Shown piece by piece: positions 1 to 5,593 of a DNA stretch of 6,773 nucleotides (the first letter of the stretch is position 1; the number at the start of each line of letters is the position of its first letter). Below the pieces are notes generated by a model. That model had not been told where the DNA came from, made no database searches, and saw only the letters and a program-made list of their open reading frames with translations. The stretch is from Treponema sp. (GTDB taxonomy: Bacteria > Spirochaetota > Spirochaetia > Treponematales > Breznakiellaceae): contig JAIRRR010000292.1 of the NCBI GenBank assembly GCA_031255875.1, forward strand, positions 1 through 6,773, in the 5' to 3' direction. The position numbers and the translations under genes are program-made.

Positions 1-77
1 CGGCCGATTCTGCGCGCATCAAGGCCCGCAGGGCTGTGTTTTCATTGCCTGGCTTTTAAAGGGGAGTATAGCAAAAA

Positions 78-1598
78 GTGAGTGCTGAAAGTTCGGAATT
101 TGCCCTTGAGATGAGGGACGTCTCGAAGTCCTTCCCCGGGACTTTGGCGGTTGACAGGGTCAGCTTCAGCGTGAGGCCCGGCGAGGTCCACGCCCTGGTC
201 GGCGAGAACGGGGCCGGCAAGTCTACCCTGATGAAGATAATGGCCGGGTCCTTCGCCGACTATGCCGGCGAGATCCTGGTCCGGGGGAAGCCGGTCACGC
301 TGCACAGCCCTGCGGCGGCCAAGGCGAACGGCATAGGCATGATCTACCAGGAGCTGAGCCTCGCCCGGCCCATCTCCGTCGGGGAGAACCTGCTTGCCGG
401 GCGGCTTCCCAGGAAGAAGGGGACCCCCTTCATCGACCGGAAGGAGGCGGCCCGGGAATCCCGGGCGCTTCTGGCCAGGGTCGGGCTCGGCCGCCTGGAC
501 ATCTCGGCGGCTATTTCCGAGATAAGCCAGTGCGAGGCCCAGCTTGTCGAGATAGCCAAGGCGCTGGGGGGCAACCCGGCGGTGCTGGTGATGGACGAGC
601 CGACCTCGGCCCTTTCGAGCGCGGAGGTGGCCCGGCTTTTCGACATCATCCGGCAGCTCAAGTCGCAGGGGATAGCCATCGCGTATATCAGCCACCACTT
701 GCAGGAAATTTTCGAGATAGCGGACCGCATCACGGTGATGCGCGACGGCAGGCACGTCAGGACCTGCGCGGTAAGCGAGGTCAATACCGAGAACGTCGTG
801 GAGATGATGGTCGGCCGCTCGCTGGGGGAATTCTACTCGAAGCGGGAGGTGGACATCGGGGGCGAGGCGTTCCGGGCGGAAGGCCTGAGCCGCTACGGCT
901 TTTTCCACGATGTCAGCTTCAGCGTGGGGTCCGGGGAGATCCTGGGCGTGTGCGGGCTGGCGGGTGCGGGGCGTACGGAGCTTGCCCGGTCGGTAATCGG
1001 GGTGGACCCGCTGGACGCCGGGGAAATTTATATAGAAGGGAAGAAGGCCCGGATACGGAACATGGGCGAGGCCATCGACAAGGGGGTGGCCTACCTTACG
1101 GAGAGCCGGAAGACCGACGGGCTGGCGGTGGCGCTGACGGTCGGGGAGAACAGCCTTGCCGGCATTATCCCCCGGCTTTCCCGGGGGCCCCTGTACTCGG
1201 GCCGGGGGAACCGGAAGAAGGTGCTGGAGCTGATCGACAAGCTCTCGATATACCCCCGGGACCCGGAGCTTCCGGTGCGGAACCTGAGCGGAGGCAACCA
1301 GCAGAAGGTGCTGATGGCCAAATGGATAGCGGCCGCGCCGAAGGTGATGATCCTCGACGAGCCGACCCGGGGCGTCGACATCGGGGCCAAGGAGATAATC
1401 CACGGGGCCATCGCGGAGCTTGCGGCGAAGGGGAACGCGGTGATCCTGTTCACGTCGGACCTGCCGGAAATGGTGGGGCTGTGCGACCGGGCGCTTATCA
1501 TGAGGCAGGGGCATATTATCGGGGAGATCGGCCGGAAGGACATGAGCGAGCAGTCGCTGCTGCTCGCGGCGAACGGCGAAGGGGAGTTTGTCGCGTGA
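78..1598 (+). CDS. Sugar ABC transporter, double ATP-binding protein (RbsA/MglA/RhaT-like)
   Basis: This is the cytoplasmic energising subunit of a CUT2-class monosaccharide importer: two fused ABC ATPase halves in 506 residues, the usual length for RbsA/MglA proteins. In the N-terminal half, Walker A (GENGAGKST) is at 42-50, the Q-loop Gln at 91, a divergent signature ISQCE at 149-153 and Walker B (VLVMDEP) ends near 175. In the C-terminal half, Walker A is degenerate (GLAGAGRTE, 293-301, no Lys), as is normal in this family, while the signature LSGGNQQK (403-410) and Walker B with D427-E428 are canonical. The start is GTG, the first possible codon after an in-frame TAG at 69-71, with GGGGAG at 61-66, a slightly long 11-base spacing. 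An ATG at 111 is a weaker alternative. The gene heads a tight run with the two permeases. The family is clear; the exact sugar cannot be read from this subunit. Confidence 0.95.
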   Translation: MSAESSEFALEMRDVSKSFPGTLAVDRVSFSVRPGEVHALVGENGAGKSTLMKIMAGSFADYAGEILVRGKPVTLHSPAAAKANGIGMIYQELSLARPISVGENLLAGRLPRKKGTPFIDRKEAARESRALLARVGLGRLDISAAISEISQCEAQLVEIAKALGGNPAVLVMDEPTSALSSAEVARLFDIIRQLKSQGIAIAYISHHLQEIFEIADRITVMRDGRHVRTCAVSEVNTENVVEMMVGRSLGEFYSKREVDIGGEAFRAEGLSRYGFFHDVSFSVGSGEILGVCGLAGAGRTELARSVIGVDPLDAGEIYIEGKKARIRNMGEAIDKGVAYLTESRKTDGLAVALTVGENSLAGIIPRLSRGPLYSGRGNRKKVLELIDKLSIYPRDPELPVRNLSGGNQQKVLMAKWIAAAPKVMILDEPTRGVDIGAKEIIHGAIAELAAKGNAVILFTSDLPEMVGLCDRALIMRQGHIIGEIGRKDMSEQSLLLAANGEGEFVA

Positions 1599-1634
1599 CG
1601 GGCTTTCCTGCCGGGCGCGATACCACAATCAGGA

Positions 1635-2666
1635 ATGGGTAATGGCAATATGGATGTGAAACAGGCGGAAAAAGCCGATTCCCGGCGGATAAAGCAGAAC
1701 GTGCTCGTGCTGCTGGTCAACCGGGTCGGGATTTACTTTGTAATCGCGCTGCTTTTGATCGCCGGGGCGGTGGTCGCGCCGGGCAAGTATTTTACGGTGG
1801 CCAATATCCGGGCCACCATACAGGCGATATCGCTTCTGGGGATGGTCACGGTCGGGATGGCGTTCGTCACCTATTCGGCCAATTACGCGGATATGTCCGC
1901 GCCGATGACCATCGCCTTTTCCGGCATGATCTCGGTGGCGACGATATGGCTGGGGTTCTGGCCCTCGGTTGTCTGCGGGGTCCTCGCCGGCTCGGCCCTG
2001 GGGGCGGTCAACGGGATCATGGTGGGGAAATTCCGGGCGCACCCGATTATCTGGACCATGGCGTTCAACTTCGTGATGAGCGGGATAGTGCGCTGGATCT
2101 GGAGCGGGACCCAGATATACCCGGACGTTATCGCCAAAAACAACGCCGGGGCGGTGGATATGTTTTACGCGATTTCCCGCTCCTCGTTCCTGGGGATGCC
2201 CATCTCGGTTATCGTGATGCTCGCGCTGTTCGTTATCGGCTATATAGTCCTTGGCTATACGCGGTTCGGGAACCAGCTCAAGGTGGTGGGCTCCAATTAC
2301 GCAGTGGCGAAGCTGTCGGGGATCAACGTGGTACGTTCCATAGTCCTGGTGTACGTGATCAACGCGGTGTGCGCCTCGATAGCCGGTATTTTCCTGGCCT
2401 CCCTGTCGAAGACCGGGGCGTACTATACCGGGGACGGCTACGACTTCCGGGCGGTGACGAGCGTCCTTCTGGGCGGCATGACGCTGGCCGGGGGGACCGG
2501 GAGCATGGCGGGGGTTTTCGGCGGGGTCGTGACCATCGGCATGCTGAGCAATATCATGAACCTGATAGGGATCCCCACCTTTAACCAGTGGCTGGTGCAG
2601 GGGCTGGTGTTCCTGTTCATCGTCTGGCTCAACACGAATTCCGCCCGGAAACTGGGCCGGGGATAG
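1635..2666 (+). CDS. Sugar ABC transporter permease 1 (RbsC/RhaP-like)
   Basis: This is an inner-membrane permease of the CUT2 (BPD_transp_2) family, 343 residues with many hydrophobic segments, for example around residues 31-50, 90-125 and 185-210. The family landmark GxVNGxxV is present at 123-130 (GAVNGIMV), and a Gly-rich GGMTLAGGTGSMAG segment near the C-terminus matches the usual GGxxxxGGxGS region. Two family signatures are altered: the common GGIDLSVG stretch reads NYADMSAP at 83-90, and the PPFIxTLG stretch after VNG reads AHPIIWTMA. The start is uncertain. ATG 1635 has AGGA directly against it, so the in-frame ATG at 1650 may be the real start; both precede a short charged cytoplasmic tail. 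It lies 36 bases after the ATPase and just before a second permease, so the pore is probably a heterodimer. Confidence 0.93.
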   Translation: MGNGNMDVKQAEKADSRRIKQNVLVLLVNRVGIYFVIALLLIAGAVVAPGKYFTVANIRATIQAISLLGMVTVGMAFVTYSANYADMSAPMTIAFSGMISVATIWLGFWPSVVCGVLAGSALGAVNGIMVGKFRAHPIIWTMAFNFVMSGIVRWIWSGTQIYPDVIAKNNAGAVDMFYAISRSSFLGMPISVIVMLALFVIGYIVLGYTRFGNQLKVVGSNYAVAKLSGINVVRSIVLVYVINAVCASIAGIFLASLSKTGAYYTGDGYDFRAVTSVLLGGMTLAGGTGSMAGVFGGVVTIGMLSNIMNLIGIPTFNQWLVQGLVFLFIVWLNTNSARKLGRG

Positions 2667-2689
2667 GGGGGAAAGTGGAAGGCAGGAAA

Positions 2690-3718
2690 ATGCCGGGGAA
2701 GGCCGGCCGGGGCGTAGGCAAGGCGGTTAACGACTACCGGTTCTACGTCCTTATTGTTCTGATGATGTTCCTGGGTATCTTCGCCCGGAATTTTTTCTCG
2801 GCCTTTAACATGAAAGGCATTTTTGACAGCACGGTCCTGTACGCGATGCTGGGCCTGGGCTTTACCGTCTGCATGATAGCCGGGCACATGGACCTTTCCG
2901 TGGGGGCCATGGCGAACATGGGCGCGGTGCTGGTTATGGGCATGCACACCCTGTCGGGGCACGGCTGGCTCTTCTCCGTCTGCGTCGCGGCGGGGGCGGG
3001 GGTCCTGGTGGGGTTTGTCAACGGGATCCTGGTGTGCAAGGCAAAGATACATTCGTTTATCACGACCCTGGGCATGCAGTTCGTGCTGCGGGGGGCCATG
3101 TACATTTACTGCGGCGGGGCGGAAATCGGCGACAAGGGGGATTACGCCTTTGCCGATTTCCTCAATATGCGGCTCGGCTTCCTGCCCCTGTCCCCCAAGG
3201 TGATATTCGTGCTCGCCTTTGTAATCGCGGTGGCGTTCCTGATGCGGAACACGCGCTGGGGGCGGAACATCTACCTTATCGGCGGCAACGAGGAGTCGGC
3301 CTGGCTCGCGGGGATCAAGCGGGACAGCATTACGGTTTCCGTGTTCACTCTGTCGGGCCTTAGCTGCGCGATCGGCGGCGCTATCTTCGCTATATGCCAA
3401 AGCTCCGCCCTGCCCAACCTGGGCGAGAAGGGGATATCCCCGCTGCTTGTGGCGCTGGCGGCTACGATTATCGGGGGCACCGCCACGACCGGCGGCAAGG
3501 GAAGCGTCTGGAACACCTACGCCTCGGTATACGGCCTTATGGTTATGTCGAACGTGCTCACCGTGCTTTCCGGCAAGTACGAGGTCCAGATTCTTGCCAA
3601 CGGGCTGGTGCTGGCCGCCTGCGTCGTGTACGAGACGATAACCAACTACTTCCGCGCGAAGCGCGTGGGGGAGCGGGCGCTGCTTCTGGAAGAGCTCGCG
3701 AAAAACGGCGCGGCCTGA
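2690..3718 (+). CDS. Sugar ABC transporter permease 2 (RbsC/RhaQ-like)
   Basis: This is the second CUT2 inner-membrane permease, 342 residues from the chosen start. It keeps the classical signatures that permease 1 has lost: GHMDLSVG at 65-72, GFVNGILV at 108-115 followed by FITTLG at 123-128, and a GGTATTGGKGSVW loop near residue 265. The reading frame is open back to 2588, inside permease 1, but that part is out of frame with a real gene and non-hydrophobic, so it is not coding. ATG 2690 is preferred because GGAAGG at 2677-2682 lies 7 bases upstream. GTG 2675, preceded by a G-run that overlaps the previous stop, is a close alternative adding five residues. Either choice leaves only 8-23 bases after permease 1, implying co-transcription and coupled translation. 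It is expected to pair with permease 1 and the double ATPase. Confidence 0.94.
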   Translation: MPGKAGRGVGKAVNDYRFYVLIVLMMFLGIFARNFFSAFNMKGIFDSTVLYAMLGLGFTVCMIAGHMDLSVGAMANMGAVLVMGMHTLSGHGWLFSVCVAAGAGVLVGFVNGILVCKAKIHSFITTLGMQFVLRGAMYIYCGGAEIGDKGDYAFADFLNMRLGFLPLSPKVIFVLAFVIAVAFLMRNTRWGRNIYLIGGNEESAWLAGIKRDSITVSVFTLSGLSCAIGGAIFAICQSSALPNLGEKGISPLLVALAATIIGGTATTGGKGSVWNTYASVYGLMVMSNVLTVLSGKYEVQILANGLVLAACVVYETITNYFRAKRVGERALLLEELAKNGAA

Positions 3719-3720
3719 CG

Positions 3721-3761
3721 CGGGCCCCGGCCCCGGCATGCGTCCGGGGAAAGGGGGCCCG
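3721..3761 (+). terminator. Strong GC hairpin after permease 2 (attenuator, terminator or mRNA-stabilising stem)
   Basis: CGGGCCCC at 3721-3728 pairs perfectly with GGGGCCCG at 3754-3761. Inside it, CCCCGG at 3731-3736 pairs with CCGGGG at 3744-3749 around a 7-base loop, separated by a small internal loop. The hairpin starts 3 bases after the permease stop. What follows (GCCGCATCTTGCTTT) is only weakly T-rich, so a classical intrinsic terminator is not certain. A role in partial termination, or in protecting an mRNA end so that the binding protein is expressed separately from the membrane subunits, is equally plausible. Confidence 0.5.
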
Positions 3762-3778
3762 GCCGCATCTTGCTTTGG

Positions 3779-3811
3779 TATTCGCACCGTATGGTGTGGG
3801 TATATATTTTT
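3779..3811 (+). promoter_or_regulatory. Imperfect dyad and AT-rich island upstream of the binding-protein gene
   Basis: An imperfect palindrome spans 3779-3802, with core CGCACC (3783-3788) and GGTGTG (3793-3798) around GTAT and flanking TA/TA. It runs straight into TATATATTTTT (3801-3811) in an otherwise GC-rich region. Two readings are possible. It may be a regulator-binding operator overlapping a promoter: TTCGCA at 3781-3786 and TATATT at 3803-3808, 16 bases apart, are weak -35 and -10 candidates. Or it may be a small RNA hairpin followed by U residues, acting as a terminator. Its position 30-60 bases before the binding-protein start supports a regulatory role, but the boxes are poor matches. 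Confidence 0.35.
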
Positions 3812-3840
3812 CCAAATTATGTTTTTATGGAGGAATTGGT

Positions 3841-5034
3841 ATGAAACGTACAGTACTGACGGCGCTTTTAGCATTAGTTATTGGCGGCTCACTGGTTTTC
3901 GCGGGGGGCGGACAGCAGTCCTCCGGCGGCGGCGCGGCCGCAGGCAGCGACAATCTTGCGAAGTCGCTCGCCCTGGATATTTCCGGCGTCAAGAGCACGG
4001 ACGGGCAGCCCCTGATGCCGCCCCTTTCGCCGAAACAGGTTCCCGCGCGGCCGGCAAACCCGGACAGCCTGCCTGAAGAGGACCCGCTCCACTGGTACGA
4101 CCAGGAATACGCAGGATGGAACGCGGGCGCGAAGATCAACCCGGCAAAATCGCCGGCCAACGGCAGCATCGGCAAGCACGTTATCGTGATTGTGCACGGG
4201 GACCATCCCTGGACCACCGCCTATATGAACGGCGCCCGGAAGGCCGCCGAGGCGCTGGGCATGACCATCGATCTCTGGTCGCCGAACTGGGACGTCAACG
4301 TGCAGAACCAGATGATAGCCCAGGCGATCAACGCCCGGCCCGACGCTATCGGCGTTATCCCCATCAACGCGGAATCGGCGGTGCAGCAGTTCCGCCAGAT
4401 CAACCAGGCCGGCATACCCGCGTTCGGGACCAACACCCTGGCGACCGCCGAAGCCATGCGCTACATGGTAACCTGGACCGGGCCGGATGACTGGGGGCAG
4501 ATGCGGAGGCTGGCCCGCAGTCTGGCGGACACCATGGGAAAGAGGGGCGGCATTGCCTACATTACCCACAATCCCGGCGGCTCCCCGTACTTCGCCCGTA
4601 TGATGGGCCCGCGCACGGAGCTTAGGACCTACGCGCCCGACATCAGGACCCTGGACTTCCAGAGCCCGGGCTTCGACGCCGCCGCCACCAAGCAGGTGGT
4701 TGCCGACTGGATCACCCGTTTCGGCAGGGACCTCAACGCCATCTTCCTGGCCGACGATTCGGCCCAGGCCATAGGCACTGTTGACGCCCTCAAAGAGGCG
4801 GGCAGGACGGATATCCTCGTAGTCGCTGCGGGGAATTCGAAAGCCGGGATGGACCTTATCGCCGCCGGCGATATGCTCGGCATTACCTACCAGACCGCCG
4901 AAGGCGACGGCGCCGCAGTGGTCAAGGCCATGGCCGACTTCTTCAACGGCAAGTCCCTGCCCGAACTGGGCTACCTTGCCCAGGATATTATCACCAGCGC
5001 GAACGTCGCGGGCTTCCAGCCGCCCCAGTGGTAG
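3841..5034 (+). CDS. Sugar ABC transporter periplasmic substrate-binding protein (RbsB/RhaS-like)
   Basis: This exported type-I periplasmic binding protein of 397 residues should capture the sugar and deliver it to the permease pair. Residues 1-21 are a signal peptide (MKR, hydrophobic core, VFA) with likely cleavage before GGGQQ. There is no lipobox Cys, so it is probably soluble in the periplasm or otherwise not lipid-anchored. Residues 22-110 form an unusually long Gly/Pro-rich linker containing an aromatic cluster DPLHWYDQEYAGW. The binding fold begins near residue 111 (HVIVIVHGDHPWTTAY) and runs to the C-terminus, with the typical hinge-region DDSAQAIGTVDAL from about 305. The start ATG has GGAGG at 3829-3833, 7 bases upstream, the best site in the importer genes. 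It lies 122 bases after permease 2, behind hairpins and an AT-rich island, so higher independent expression is likely. The ligand is not deducible; a deoxyhexose is guessed from the neighbouring mutarotase. Confidence 0.93.
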   Translation: MKRTVLTALLALVIGGSLVFAGGGQQSSGGGAAAGSDNLAKSLALDISGVKSTDGQPLMPPLSPKQVPARPANPDSLPEEDPLHWYDQEYAGWNAGAKINPAKSPANGSIGKHVIVIVHGDHPWTTAYMNGARKAAEALGMTIDLWSPNWDVNVQNQMIAQAINARPDAIGVIPINAESAVQQFRQINQAGIPAFGTNTLATAEAMRYMVTWTGPDDWGQMRRLARSLADTMGKRGGIAYITHNPGGSPYFARMMGPRTELRTYAPDIRTLDFQSPGFDAAATKQVVADWITRFGRDLNAIFLADDSAQAIGTVDALKEAGRTDILVVAAGNSKAGMDLIAAGDMLGITYQTAEGDGAAVVKAMADFFNGKSLPELGYLAQDIITSANVAGFQPPQW

Positions 5035-5073
5035 GGGATTTCCGTTCGGCCTTGCGGCTTGAATAAAAACCTT

Positions 5074-5115
5074 CGCGGGGAATTGGCTTCCGGCTTATTC
5101 CCCGCGCTGCCTTGT
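5074..5115 (+). terminator. Perfect 10-bp stem-loop after the binding-protein gene
   Basis: CGCGGGGAAT at 5074-5083 is exactly complementary to ATTCCCCGCG at 5097-5106, with a 13-base loop. The sequence after it (CTGCCTTGTTT) is mildly T-rich but has no uninterrupted T-run. The stem starts 39 bases after the binding-protein stop. It looks like a partial terminator or a 3'-end stabiliser that lets the binding-protein mRNA accumulate over the downstream genes. Confidence 0.5.
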
Positions 5116-5121
5116 TTACAG

Positions 5122-5148
5122 GCCCCGGAGCCCGCCGGGTTTCGGGGC
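5122..5148 (+). other. GC-rich hairpin just upstream of the mutarotase ribosome-binding site
   Basis: GCCCCG at 5122-5127 pairs with CGGGGC at 5143-5148, and a smaller CCC/GGG stem can form within the loop. It ends 11 bases before the AGGAGG (5160-5165) of the mutarotase gene. It may shape the leader of that gene, but the stem does not itself include the ribosome-binding site and its role is unknown. Confidence 0.3.
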
Positions 5149-5170
5149 AAGCTCATAACAGGAGGTAGGT

Positions 5171-5494
5171 ATGGCACGCTACGGATCGGTGATCGGAGTC
5201 CGCGCGGAAAAACTGGAAGAGTACAAGAAGCTGCACGCAGCTGTCTGGCCGGATGTCTTGAAGATGATCGGCGAGTGCAACATCAGGAATTATTCCATCT
5301 ATTATCATGACGGACTCCTGTTCAGCTACTTTGAATATATTGGAAACGACTACGAGGCCGACATGGCGAAGATGGCGGCGGATCCCACGACCCAGAAGTG
5401 GTGGGATGTCTGCAAGCCCTGCCAGCGGCCCCTGGAAAGCCGCGAAGAGGGCGAGTGGTGGGCCTCTGCGGAAGAAGTATTCCACACAGACTGA
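5171..5494 (+). CDS. rhaM: L-rhamnose mutarotase family protein (RhaM/RhaU type)
   Basis: This small cytoplasmic enzyme of the RhaM (DUF718) family, 107 residues, is full length for the family. RhaM interconverts the alpha and beta anomers of L-rhamnose so that the sugar entering the cell reaches the anomer needed by the isomerase. The fold signature is clear: ARYGSVIGVRAEKLEEYKKLH at the N-terminus, HAAVWP, IRNYSIY, an ADPTTQKWW block and a C-terminal EEVFHTD. Residues Y18, H22 and Y41 and the W77-W78 pair sit where the active site of E. coli RhaM is expected, with His22 as the acid/base in that enzyme, so the protein looks active. The start is secure, with AGGAGG at 5160-5165, 5 bases upstream. 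Genes of this family sit beside rhamnose importers, as rhaU does in Rhizobium. Some relatives act on L-fucose or are uncharacterised, so the symbol marks the family rather than a proven substrate. Confidence 0.88.
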   Translation: MARYGSVIGVRAEKLEEYKKLHAAVWPDVLKMIGECNIRNYSIYYHDGLLFSYFEYIGNDYEADMAKMAADPTTQKWWDVCKPCQRPLESREEGEWWASAEEVFHTD

Positions 5495-5500
5495 TTCTTT

Positions 5501-5534
5501 GCGCGGCAAAACGCGCGTCCGTTAATTTTTTTTT
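5501..5534 (+). terminator. Short hairpin plus T-run after the mutarotase gene
   Basis: GCGCG at 5501-5505 pairs with CGCGC at 5512-5516 around a 6-base loop. An alternative stem pairs TTTGC at 5498-5502 with GCAAA at 5506-5510. Nine T residues follow at 5526-5534, 9 bases beyond the first stem. The stem is short and the gap to the T-run is longer than ideal, so termination is probably weak or partial. It lies right after the mutarotase stop and before the UroD-like gene, which may therefore depend on read-through or on its own promoter; no convincing promoter boxes are visible in the remaining 60 bases. Confidence 0.4.
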
Positions 5535-5593
5535 GGAACAGGCCCCAATCCCCACAGTTTAGTGGAAGAAGTGTTTTACGGGAGAGAAATGGT

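Noticed and set aside
23..42. A small GCCC/GGGC hairpin followed by TGTGTTTT upstream of the ATPase gene, resembling a terminator.
   Set aside because: The stem has only 4 perfect base pairs and the T-run is interrupted, so it is within chance expectation.
1..59. An open stretch in frame 3 ending in TAA at 57-59 that could be the C-terminus of an upstream gene.
   Set aside because: It is only 18 codons, both other forward frames are also open past it, and the translated residues match no family I recognise.
42..1628. Very long open frame on the minus strand opposite the ATPase gene.
   Set aside because: It has a low-complexity composition rich in Pro, Arg, Gly and His, no recognisable domain, and mirrors the GC-rich codon positions of a well-supported ABC ATPase.
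3394..3840. Upstream in-frame extension of the binding-protein frame into permease 2.
   Set aside because: The extension overlaps a real gene out of frame. The ATG at 3841 has a strong ribosome-binding site and begins a textbook signal peptide.
2438..3874. Long minus-strand open frame opposite permease 2.
   Set aside because: It is a shadow of the permease codons: no domain, His/Arg/Pro-rich, and the forward frame has clear family signatures.
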